Shown: in pieces, positions 1 to 6,339 of the stretch
Numbering within the stretch: position 1 is the stretch's first letter
Layout of the letters: every line of letters begins with the position of its first letter
NCBI GenBank assembly: GCA_900544195.1
Contig: UQUJ01000070.1
Location: 1 to 15,797 of the forward strand
Length of the DNA: 15,797 bases
Source of the DNA: an uncultured Alistipes sp.
GTDB lineage: Bacteria > Bacteroidota > Bacteroidia > Bacteroidales > UBA932
Reading direction: 5' to 3'
Made by a program: the position numbers and the translations under genes
The notes under the pieces: generated by a model
What the model saw: the letters and a program-made list of their open reading frames with translations, nothing else
What the model was told of the DNA's origin: nothing
Databases searched by the model: none

Positions 1-276
1 TGTGAGGTGGCGGCGTTCGACAAGGAGAAGAGACTTAAATACGAGATTGACAAGATGAACGAGTGGGACATTCAAGCGCAGAAGGAATATGCCGTGCGCA
101 AGGGCTTGGAGGAAGGGCTGCAGAAGGGGATGCAGAAAGGGCTGCAGAAAGGACGTGAGGAGACAAGACTTTCTATCGCAAGAAAGCTTTTCGAGGCCGG
201 GACACCGGTTGATGTGATTGTCAACTGCACTGGAGTTGATGATGGAACAATCGCATCGTTCGCTCATCCCGAGTAG
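1..276 (+). CDS. Rpn/PDDEXK_2 family nuclease-transposase, C-terminal part (5' partial)
   Basis: The reading frame is open from the first base, so the gene starts to the left of the window; the visible part begins C-E-V-A-A-F-D-K-E-K. The first 81 bases match 78 of 81 bases of the coding sequence at 3925-4005 in the complete Rpn-family gene, so the two are paralogues. Only the tail is present: a charged helical region, then a low-complexity G-x-x-x-G stretch (GLEEGLQKGMQKGLQKGREE, about 35-54) made of 12-base units, then a short terminal segment (ARKLFEAGTPVDVIVNCTGV) like the helical end of such proteins. The nuclease domain lies outside the window, so its catalytic residues cannot be judged. 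Family members are linked to recombination-promoting DNA cleavage; that role is family knowledge and not seen here. Confidence 0.8.
   Translation, partial: CEVAAFDKEKRLKYEIDKMNEWDIQAQKEYAVRKGLEEGLQKGMQKGLQKGREETRLSIARKLFEAGTPVDVIVNCTGVDDGTIASFAHPE
115..150 (+). repeat. 12-bp tandem repeat, 3 units, in the Rpn tail
   Basis: Three units of the form GGGcTGCAGAAr at 115-126, 127-138 and 139-150 encode the repeated G-L/M-Q-K motif. Units differ at one or two bases. Because the unit is a multiple of three, copy-number change would lengthen or shorten the protein without a frameshift. Confidence 0.75.
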
Positions 277-290
277 CATAATGGATGGCG

Positions 291-320
291 ATCCGCAAGT
301 CCGGGAAGGAGCTTGCGGAT
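291..320 (+). terminator. Hairpin after the partial Rpn gene, possible terminator
   Basis: The arms ATCCGCAAG (291-299) and CTTGCGGAT (312-320) are perfectly complementary over 9 bp, with a 12-base loop. The hairpin starts 14 bases after the stop codon. It is followed by GCTTCCTTTG, which is only modestly T-rich, so it is a plausible but not strong intrinsic terminator. On the other strand it would lie downstream of the DUF1186-like remnant. Confidence 0.45.
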
Positions 321-358
321 GCTTCCTTTGAAGTTGCCTGACACATATCTCGCAGACG

Positions 359-733
359 TTATTTGGCGGATTTGCGTAGCAGACCGTAACGTACCTTTAT
401 GTCCGGTTCGATTTCAGGGGAAGGCAAGTGCTCTTTCCTGATCATCGCTTTTTCCACTTCGGTAAAATCTCCACAGGTCATAAGATTCACGAAACCGTTG
501 TCGTACATTGTCTTGATCTCAGACATAAGCTCGGTCGCGTCAATGTCTATGAGATCGCTTACGATAAGGCCATTGAGCATCGCATCGGTATAAGTCGCCG
601 AAGGAAAGTCCCTGTTGATGGCCGTGAGCAACTCCTTGAACCAGGCGATGACCTCAGTTCTCCTGTCCGGCTCAAAGAAAGAGATCTGAGCGACAGCGTT
701 GGCGACTGTGAATTTCCAGAAATATTCGGTAAT
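359..733 (-). pseudogene. Remnant of a DUF1186-like (HEAT-type) protein, N-terminus lost
   Basis: Read on the minus strand, the frame ending at 359 stays open back past 733 and gives a coherent helical protein: ITEYFWKFTVANAVAQI, then the FFEPDRRTEVIAWFKELL region, then ELMSEIKTMYDNGFVNLM and an acidic tail. This resembles the C-terminal half of DUF1186 proteins, where an EYVR-x-AA-x-EAL helix is followed by a REEVI-x-YFRELL helix and an EELM-x-EIR-x-AFE-x-G segment. About 125 residues remain; full-length relatives are, from memory, over 200. No start codon in a plausible place precedes it: the frame runs into sequence complementary to the mannosidase signal peptide. The first in-frame start is an internal TTG at 629-631. 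I infer a 5'-truncated gene at a rearrangement junction. A short translated protein from the internal start cannot be excluded. Confidence 0.55.
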
Positions 734-745
734 TTTACAAGGAAA

Positions 746-3088
746 ATGAAAATGATTGTTGTTATGAATATTCGGAGAATGTTTTTGGGCATGGCGGTGC
801 TGTGTGGGTTTTCAGTTTCGGCGGCTGCGGAAGGGCGCTTCGACAAGCTCAGCGACCGCGTTAAGGAGGTCCCTGAGCCTGTCGTCGAAGGAACCGTGGT
901 TCGACAGGAAGGATCCGGCAAAGGGAAACTGATCGATGACGTGAACGTGTTCGTGGGGACGGACGGGTTCGGGAACGTGTACCCGGGGCCGCAGGTGCCG
1001 TTCGGAGGGATTCAGATCAGCCCGGACTGCGACGACAAGGACTATGACTGCGCGGCGGGGTACAAGTACTCCAAGCCGTTCATCCAGGGTTTCAGCCTCA
1101 CGCATCTGAGCGGAACCGGAATCCCGGACATGGGCGATTTCCTCTTCCTGCCGGGAACCGGATCGAAGATGGATCCGTCAACCTACGACCACAACCAGGA
1201 ATGGGGCGAGCCGGGTTACTACGGAGTGATCCTGAAGGACTACGGAGTCAAGGCCGAGATGACGGCAGCCCGGCGAAGCGGAATATTCAAGTTCACATTC
1301 CCGCAGTCGGACAGTTCGTTTGTGATGATCGACCTTGACCACACCCTGAAATGGGATTGTCTTTGGTCAACGGTCCGTCTGCTGGACGAGCGCACGATCA
1401 TCGGCAGCAAGGTCGTGAACGGCTGGAACCCGGGACGTTATGTCTATTTCGTAGCCAGATTCTCAAGGCCGATCGAGGAGTTCAACATATTCCAGGACGG
1501 GCAGCCTGTGATCTACAACACCAAGCGGTTCCGCAGCTCGCTTGAGGCGTGGGGACAGAAACTGAAGGCTGTCGCAAGGTTCAAGACCGGAGCCGACGAG
1601 AGCATATTCATAGATGTCGCCGTGTCGGCTGTAGGCACTGATGGTGCTCTGAACAACCTCAAGGAGCTGGAAGGCAAGGACTTCGCCGCCGTAAGGACCG
1701 AGGCCGAGGATCTCTGGGAAAAGGAACTCGGGAAGTACGAGCTGGATTCCGACGACAAGACGCTCCGGGAGACATTCTACACCAGCGTCTATCGCACAGC
1801 CCTCCATCCGTTCCTATTCGAGGACGCGGACGGACGCTTCCGCGAGCACGACGGTACGATCGGGAATGCGGAAGACTTCACCAACGTCACGACATTCTCG
1901 CTATGGGACACTTACAGGGCTTTCCACCCGCTTCTCAACCTCGTCAACAAGCCACTTCAGGCAGACATCGCCAACTCGATGCTCGCCCACTTCGACAAAA
2001 GCGCCGAGAAGATGCTCCCGATCTGGTCGTTCTACGGCGGCGAGACTTGGTGCATGATCGGCTATCACGCCTGCTCTGTACTGGCAGACATGATGCTCAA
2101 AGGCGTGCGTGGATTCGACTACGAGCGCGCCTTCCATGCGATGAAGACCACCGCCACCAACCCTCACTACGACTGCATTCCTGAATATACCTCCCTCGGC
2201 TACGTGCCTTTCGACAAGGAGAAGGAATCGGTCTCCAAGACTCTTGAATATGCCTACGACGATTGGTGCATTGCCCAGGCGGCCAAGCTTCTGGGTCACC
2301 GGGAGGACTACGAGTTCTTCCTCAACCGGTCGATGAACTACCGGAATCTCATCGATCCCGAGACCGGCTACATGCGCGGAAAGGATTCCGCCGGCAACTG
2401 GCGCGACCCGTTCGCCCCTGTCGCCTATCAGGGTCCGAACTCGGTCCACGGCTGGGGAGACATCACGGAAGGGTTCACGATGCAGTACACATGGACCGTG
2501 CCGCACGATTTCGGAGGCTATGTCGAGAGAGCCGGCAGAAAGTTGCTGCTGAGCCGCCTGGACAGCCTCTTCACCATCGAGCTGCCCGAGGATATTCCCG
2601 GAGCGCACGACATCTGGGGCCGCATCGGCGGCTACTGGCACGGCAACGAGCCTTGCCATCACGTTACCTACCTGTACGACTGGTTCGGCGAGCCTTGGAA
2701 GTGCCAGAAATGGGTGCGCTACATCGCCGACAACTTCTACGGCAACGAGCCCGGCTCGCTGAGCGGCAACGACGACTGCGGCCAGATGTCCGCCTGGTAC
2801 ATATTCAACTGCCTTGGATTCTACCCGTTCTGCCCCGGATCCGATGAGTACTACATTGGTTCTCCGTGCGCCAAGGGGCTGAAGGTCAGGCTGTCAGACG
2901 GAGGTCTGCTGGAAATGACGACGGAAGGTTGGAGCAAGGATGCGGTTTACATCAAGGCCGCGTACCTCAACGGAAAACGTCTTGACTCCCCTGTCATCCG
3001 CTATTCTGACATCAAGGACGGAGCCCGGCTTCATTTCGTGATGTCCTGCAGGCCGGTGAAGAATGGTTTTCGGCTGCGACCAAATTGA
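746..3088 (+). CDS. GH92 family alpha-mannosidase, secreted
   Basis: This encodes a 780-residue glycoside hydrolase of family 92, whose members are calcium-dependent exo-acting alpha-mannosidases (mostly alpha-1,2, also 1,3/1,4/1,6) that trim mannans and N-glycans. Motifs in order: DVNVFVGTDGFGNVYPGPQ with VPFGGIQISPD near residues 65-95 (N-terminal beta-sandwich signature), THLSGTG, HGNEPCHH (Glu at about 635) and GNDDCGQMSAWYIF (Asp at about 676-677) followed by LGFYPFCPG. These are the family's acidic active-site blocks; I have not mapped them to numbered catalytic residues of a solved enzyme. The N-terminus from 746 gives a type I signal peptide (hydrophobic FLGMAVLCGF, then SVSAAA before E), so the enzyme should be periplasmic or exported. 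In-frame ATGs lie at 746, 752 and 764; an AAGGA at 739-743 spaces best with 752. The frame is open further upstream to 428, but that part overlaps the DUF1186-like remnant on the other strand and would bury the signal peptide, so I reject it. Substrate linkage cannot be read from sequence. Confidence 0.93.
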   Translation: MKMIVVMNIRRMFLGMAVLCGFSVSAAAEGRFDKLSDRVKEVPEPVVEGTVVRQEGSGKGKLIDDVNVFVGTDGFGNVYPGPQVPFGGIQISPDCDDKDYDCAAGYKYSKPFIQGFSLTHLSGTGIPDMGDFLFLPGTGSKMDPSTYDHNQEWGEPGYYGVILKDYGVKAEMTAARRSGIFKFTFPQSDSSFVMIDLDHTLKWDCLWSTVRLLDERTIIGSKVVNGWNPGRYVYFVARFSRPIEEFNIFQDGQPVIYNTKRFRSSLEAWGQKLKAVARFKTGADESIFIDVAVSAVGTDGALNNLKELEGKDFAAVRTEAEDLWEKELGKYELDSDDKTLRETFYTSVYRTALHPFLFEDADGRFREHDGTIGNAEDFTNVTTFSLWDTYRAFHPLLNLVNKPLQADIANSMLAHFDKSAEKMLPIWSFYGGETWCMIGYHACSVLADMMLKGVRGFDYERAFHAMKTTATNPHYDCIPEYTSLGYVPFDKEKESVSKTLEYAYDDWCIAQAAKLLGHREDYEFFLNRSMNYRNLIDPETGYMRGKDSAGNWRDPFAPVAYQGPNSVHGWGDITEGFTMQYTWTVPHDFGGYVERAGRKLLLSRLDSLFTIELPEDIPGAHDIWGRIGGYWHGNEPCHHVTYLYDWFGEPWKCQKWVRYIADNFYGNEPGSLSGNDDCGQMSAWYIFNCLGFYPFCPGSDEYYIGSPCAKGLKVRLSDGGLLEMTTEGWSKDAVYIKAAYLNGKRLDSPVIRYSDIKDGARLHFVMSCRPVKNGFRLRPN

Positions 3089-3094
3089 TTGGCG

Positions 3095-3149
3095 AAGGAT
3101 TACTTGGTAAGCGATAAACAATAAGTTGGTTATTATTTAAGGATTACTT
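3095..3149 (+). repeat. Direct repeat AAGGATTACTT, two copies
   Basis: The 11-mer AAGGATTACTT occurs exactly at 3095-3105 and 3139-3149, just after the mannosidase stop codon. Between the copies lies the 11-mer AATAAGTTGGT (3120-3130), which recurs at 4301-4311 beyond the Rpn gene. The rest of the gap from 3150 to 3236 is AT-rich and holds no gene that I can see. Confidence 0.6.
3107..3130 (+). repeat. Imperfect direct repeat left of the Rpn gene (partner at 4287-4311)
   Basis: GTAAGC (3107-3112), 7 bases, then AATAAGTTGGT (3120-3130). The right-hand partner reads GTAAGC (4287-4292), 8 bases, then AATAAGTTGGT (4301-4311). The exact blocks total 17 bases in the same order with nearly the same spacing. 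The pair encloses the intact Rpn gene and its flanks. Confidence 0.5.
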
Positions 3150-3236
3150 AGGGGGTATCATCCGAAAATATTTCTGTTTTTTATAATCCGCATACGTTTC
3201 TTTTCATTATTTACGTTTTTAGTGCATATTATTGCG

Positions 3237-3263
3237 GTTCAAATATTCATTTAAAATTTGAAC
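3237..3263. promoter_or_regulatory. Perfect 8-bp inverted repeat ending one base before the Rpn start codon
   Basis: The arms GTTCAAAT (3237-3244) and ATTTGAAC (3256-3263) are perfectly complementary around an 11-base AT-rich loop; the ATG follows at 3265. As RNA this hairpin would occupy the ribosome landing site, and there is no purine-rich Shine-Dalgarno sequence outside it. As DNA it could be an operator. Near-matches to the Bacteroidetes -7 box TAnnTTTG lie upstream (TACGTTTC at 3193-3200, TACGTTTT at 3212-3219), neither perfect. Function is inference. Confidence 0.45.
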
Positions 3264-3264
3264 T

Positions 3265-4239
3265 ATGTATTTCAATGAAAAGAGACAAGGACTCGCTCCG
3301 TTCGTGAATCTGCGGAGCGATGTGGGATTCAAGGCCGTGTTCGCGGACAGGAACAACAAGGACATCCTCATCGGGGTGCTGAACCAGATCCTGCCTCCGG
3401 AAGCGAGGATCGAGGACATCAAGGAGTATTCCGACAGGGAGCAGCGGAGGGATGTCCCCTACGGGAAGAAGACGGTGCTGGATCTGGTCTGCGTGGACAG
3501 GGACGACAGGACGTTCGTCGTGGAAATGCAGGCCTCGGAGGAGGACTTCTTCTTCGAAAGGTGCGTCTACTACGCGTCGGGACTCTACCATCTCGAGCTC
3601 TCGGACGGGGTGCGGTACAAGGGGCTGCGGCCGGTCTACGTGGTGTCGTTCCTGAACTACCGCCTGAGGCACGATGACGAGTCCCTCTGGGACACCGACC
3701 ACTTCATCTCCCATTGGAGGTTCACCGAAAAACGCACCGGAATGGTTGCGGATCAGACAATTAGTGTTATCTTTGTGGAGATGACGCTGTTCACCAAGAC
3801 GCTGGAGGAGTGCGTGACGGAGTTCGACAGGCTGTTCTACATATTCAAGAACAGTGAAGGCTTCCAAAGGATCCCCGAATGGATCGAGGAGGCCGGCGGG
3901 ATCTCAAGACGGCTCGCCGAGGCGTGTGAGGTGGCGGCGTTCGACAAGGAGAAGAAACTTAAATACGAGATTGACAAGATGAACGAGTGGGACATTCTGG
4001 CGCAGCGGGAATTCGCCGAGCGCAAGGGCTTCGAGGCGGGATACGCCGACGGAGAGGCCAAGGGGATCGCCGATGGGATGGCCAAAGGAAAGGCTGAGGG
4101 GATGGCCGAGGGTAAAGCTGAGGGTAAAGCTGAGGGTAAAGCTGAAGTGGCCAAGGCCATGCTTGAAATCGGTATGCCGATAGGGCAGATTCTACAATTG
4201 ACCGGGCTTACCGAGAAACAGGTAAAGGCATTAAGGTAA
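3265..4239 (+). CDS. Rpn/PDDEXK_2 family recombination-promoting nuclease (putative transposase)
   Basis: This is a complete 324-residue protein of the PD-(D/E)XK nuclease family transposase type (PDDEXK_2, related to RpnA-E). The N-terminal nuclease domain shows the family blocks: NLRSDVGFKAVF (13-26), VLDLVCVDRDDRTFVVEMQ (71-89) with candidate catalytic Asp73, Glu87 and Gln89, then the ERCVYYASGLYHLEL segment (98-112). The C-terminus is a charged helix (KEKKLKYEIDKMNEWD) and a low-complexity A-E-G-K repeat (about 263-293), closing with an ALS/TGL-like helical pair (IGQILQLTGLTEKQVKAL). RpnA-type proteins are DNA endonucleases that raise RecA-independent recombination; whether this copy is active is unknown, but no key motif is missing. 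No partner transposase gene or clear terminal inverted repeat is visible. The tail is nearly identical to the gene cut at the left edge of the window. Confidence 0.9.
   Translation: MYFNEKRQGLAPFVNLRSDVGFKAVFADRNNKDILIGVLNQILPPEARIEDIKEYSDREQRRDVPYGKKTVLDLVCVDRDDRTFVVEMQASEEDFFFERCVYYASGLYHLELSDGVRYKGLRPVYVVSFLNYRLRHDDESLWDTDHFISHWRFTEKRTGMVADQTISVIFVEMTLFTKTLEECVTEFDRLFYIFKNSEGFQRIPEWIEEAGGISRRLAEACEVAAFDKEKKLKYEIDKMNEWDILAQREFAERKGFEAGYADGEAKGIADGMAKGKAEGMAEGKAEGKAEGKAEVAKAMLEIGMPIGQILQLTGLTEKQVKALR
4108..4146 (+). repeat. 12-bp tandem repeat (GAGGGTAAAGCT) in the Rpn tail
   Basis: GGTAAAGCTGAG is repeated at 4111-4122 and 4123-4134 and again with one change at 4135-4146, encoding A-E-G-K units. 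Looser copies of the same coding theme (GCCAAAGGAAAGGCTGAG) lie just upstream. Near-perfect units suggest recent slippage, compared with the different 12-bp unit at 115-150 in the paralogue. Confidence 0.75.
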
Positions 4240-4246
4240 TGACCCG

Positions 4247-4280
4247 AAAAACAAGGCGACCGGGATCTCAGGCCGCCTTG
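4247..4280 (-). terminator. Intrinsic-terminator-like hairpin facing the minus strand
   Basis: The arms CAAGGCG (4252-4258) and CGCCTTG (4274-4280) pair perfectly. On the plus strand no T-run follows, but on the minus strand the stem is followed at once by TTTTT (complement of 4247-4251). It therefore reads better as a terminator for transcripts moving leftwards, although no minus-strand gene lies to its right. It could also help end the Rpn transcript. Confidence 0.4.
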
Positions 4281-4286
4281 CATTAA

Positions 4287-4311
4287 GTAAGCTGGTTTAA
4301 AATAAGTTGGT
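4287..4311 (+). repeat. Imperfect direct repeat right of the Rpn gene (partner at 3107-3130)
   Basis: GTAAGC at 4287-4292 and AATAAGTTGGT at 4301-4311 repeat the left-hand blocks in the same order, with one extra base of spacing. They lie in the 225-base gap between the Rpn gene and the membrane-protein gene. Confidence 0.5.
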
Positions 4312-4330
4312 AAAGACTTGGCAGTCTTTT
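4312..4330 (+). terminator. Small AT-rich hairpin with T-run, weak terminator candidate
   Basis: AAAGACT (4312-4318) pairs with AGTCTTT (4323-4329) around the 4-base loop TGGC and ends in TTTT. The stem is short and AT-rich. It would end plus-strand transcription from the Rpn gene before the next operon. Confidence 0.35.
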
Positions 4331-4464
4331 CGAGGACAGAAGTCTTTGGAAAAAAGGAGCGGCCGGTGGCTCATTACTGAAGATAAAAAGAAATCTTGAT
4401 CGAAACGGTTCCTTAAGACGAAACCAGTTCTTTTTGAAGGTTGCCAAGCCGTGTGTTTCTAAAT

Positions 4465-6339
4465 ATGAAGCGAAGTCTAAAAACAACTGCGACAACGATT
4501 GTCCTGACCATCGCCATGTCTGTCTGCGGGATACTTTTCTGCGCATGTTTCATCCCTTCGCAGAGGTGGGTGCTGCCGTTCAGAGGACAGCAGGAGATGT
4601 TTCTCTGCGACTGGGGCTACATCAGTGGGATCCTGTTCCAGCCTGGCGGGCTGGCGGAACTCGTAGCCAGGTTCCTTGTGCAGTTCTTCACGGTTCCCGG
4701 AGTCGGTGCGGCTGTCACGATTGTGATTCTGGGGCTGAACGTCTGGATGGTCTGGAGGATCATGGAACAGACAGTTCAAAGGGAAGATGCGGCTTGGGGA
4801 ATATTCCCGCTCAGCCTGCTGCCGTCCGCGTTTCTGGCGGTATCCCTTCAGGACTATTACTGCCTCTACCAAGGGCTTATAGCCTATGTGGCAGCGGTTG
4901 CATGTCTGCTGGCATATTCAAGAATCAAAAGCAAGAGCGTTCCGTTGGTACAGGGGTGCCTGATGACCGTGGGGCTTTATTTTCTGGCAGGGTCGGCGGC
5001 GCTGCTGTTCGCCGTGCGGGCGTTGCTGTTCGACGTGTTCACCAAACGCCGGAAATCCCCGCTTGCCACCATGTACCCGCTCTTGACCGTGATCCTTGGT
5101 TTCGTGATGATCCAGACAGGACAGATCGCCACTGTCTTGGAGGCCTTTACCCCTCGGATGTACTACGAGGTGGACATTCTGACCATGCCAAAGATCCACT
5201 ATGTCAGCTGGGTCATGCTGTCTGTCTGCATATTCATCGCAGCTGTCTCCCGAAAGGTTGAGGCAAAGGGACACTATGCCAAAGGCGCCGTCTGCACCGT
5301 GTGTTCCGTAATCTCGCTGGCGGTGTTCTTCTATTTCAGCGACTCGTTCAAGTCCGAGAACCGGGCCAGGGCATTCCACCTGGAATGTCTGGCCGCCAAT
5401 GAGAAGTGGGACGAGATCATCCGTGTCTTCGGAAAGGATGTCCGCTCACGGAATGAGGCCAACTACCTCAATCTGGCACTGGCCGAGAAAGGGGTGCTGG
5501 CCGAGGATCTGTTCAGGTACCGGCAGAACGGCCCGCTCTCGCTGATCAATGACGTGAAGTCGCAGAACGACCTTGACTTGCTGAGGCTCAGCCGGGTGCT
5601 GTTCGCCATGGGCAACATGGGGGCGGCCCAGAGCACCGCGTTCAACGCTGATCTGGCGTTCGGAGATCATGTGCCGTCGATGCTGAAGACCGTGCTCCAG
5701 ATCGATCTGATGCGCGGGTCGTACCCTACGGCGGAGAAGTACATCAGACTGATGGAGAAATCTCCTCGCTACTCCAAGTGGGCTTCCTCGCAGAGAGTCT
5801 TCCTGGACAACGACGAGGCCGTGATGAACGACCCGGTTCTGGGGAACGGAAGACGCGACCTTGCGTGCGAGGACGCTTTCGTGCTATACACCAATCCGAT
5901 GGACGACCTGTTCAGGATAGTTGACGCGAATCCCGCGGACAGGAAGGCGATGGAATATGCCCTGTCCTACCTCCTGCTGGCCAAGGACATGGACAATGTC
6001 GTGGAGTTCGTCCGTAAACGGTTCGGAGTCCCGGCGCTCAAGACGCTGCCGACCCCGGTGCAGGAGTGTCTGCTGTTCTATTCAGACTACTTCGGCACCA
6101 TGAACATCGACTTCGCTTTCAGTCACGGAATGACGAGGGAGGAAGTTGAGCGGCGCCAGGCCGTCAACCTGGACTGGAGCCTCGCGCACGGGGTGACCGA
6201 AGAGAATGTCGCGCGGTTCCGGATGTTCAAGGAGAAATACGGCAACGCGGCGCGAAGCCAGAATCCGAAATCCGCCCTGGCCTCGTTCCGGAACACTTTC
6301 TGGTACTATTTATTGTTCACCCAAATTACTGATAACTAA
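4465..6339 (+). CDS. Polytopic membrane protein with solenoid-like C-terminal half (DUF6057-like)
   Basis: The 624-residue protein begins at ATG 4465; an in-frame TTG at 4441 would add eight residues with no better ribosome site. The N-terminal half holds roughly seven or eight hydrophobic segments, for example TTIVLTIAMSVCGILFCACF near the start, VTIVILGLNVWMVWRIM, GLIAYVAAVACLLAYS, CLMTVGLYFLAGSAALLFAV, LLTVILGFVMIQTG, VSWVMLSVCIFIAAVS and AVCTVCSVISLAVFFYFS. The following ~320 residues (from SENRARAFHLECLAANEKWDE) are soluble, helical and TPR-like in rhythm (NLALAEKG, LSRVLFAMGNMGAAQSTAF, YALSYLLLAKDMDNVVEFV). This architecture matches what I know as DUF6057 proteins of Bacteroidales, function unknown. 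The stop codon overlaps the start of the heme-propeller lipoprotein gene by one base (TAATG), so the two are probably translated together and may form an envelope complex; that is inference. No catalytic motif was recognised. Confidence 0.75.
   Translation: MKRSLKTTATTIVLTIAMSVCGILFCACFIPSQRWVLPFRGQQEMFLCDWGYISGILFQPGGLAELVARFLVQFFTVPGVGAAVTIVILGLNVWMVWRIMEQTVQREDAAWGIFPLSLLPSAFLAVSLQDYYCLYQGLIAYVAAVACLLAYSRIKSKSVPLVQGCLMTVGLYFLAGSAALLFAVRALLFDVFTKRRKSPLATMYPLLTVILGFVMIQTGQIATVLEAFTPRMYYEVDILTMPKIHYVSWVMLSVCIFIAAVSRKVEAKGHYAKGAVCTVCSVISLAVFFYFSDSFKSENRARAFHLECLAANEKWDEIIRVFGKDVRSRNEANYLNLALAEKGVLAEDLFRYRQNGPLSLINDVKSQNDLDLLRLSRVLFAMGNMGAAQSTAFNADLAFGDHVPSMLKTVLQIDLMRGSYPTAEKYIRLMEKSPRYSKWASSQRVFLDNDEAVMNDPVLGNGRRDLACEDAFVLYTNPMDDLFRIVDANPADRKAMEYALSYLLLAKDMDNVVEFVRKRFGVPALKTLPTPVQECLLFYSDYFGTMNIDFAFSHGMTREEVERRQAVNLDWSLAHGVTEENVARFRMFKEKYGNAARSQNPKSALASFRNTFWYYLLFTQITDN

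Noticed and set aside
428..745. Upstream extension of the mannosidase reading frame to ATG 428
   Set aside because: It would place about 106 residues before an evident signal peptide and overlaps the DUF1186-like remnant on the opposite strand; the extension has no family resemblance.
1901..2662. Long minus-strand open frame (253 codons) within the mannosidase gene
   Set aside because: It is antisense to conserved GH92 motifs, in a GC-rich gene where antisense frames stay open by codon bias; no recognisable domain.
3247..3867. Minus-strand open frame of 206 codons within the Rpn gene
   Set aside because: Antisense to the conserved nuclease domain; no domain or ribosome site of its own.
4283..4546. 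Minus-strand frame of 87 codons over the start of the membrane-protein gene
   Set aside because: No recognised family, overlaps the real start, and includes the hairpin at 4312-4330.
4434..5261. Plus-strand frame of 275 codons overlapping the membrane-protein gene
   Set aside because: Rich in Arg, Gly and Cys without membrane pattern, whereas the other frame shows clear hydrophobic segments and continues to the coupled stop.
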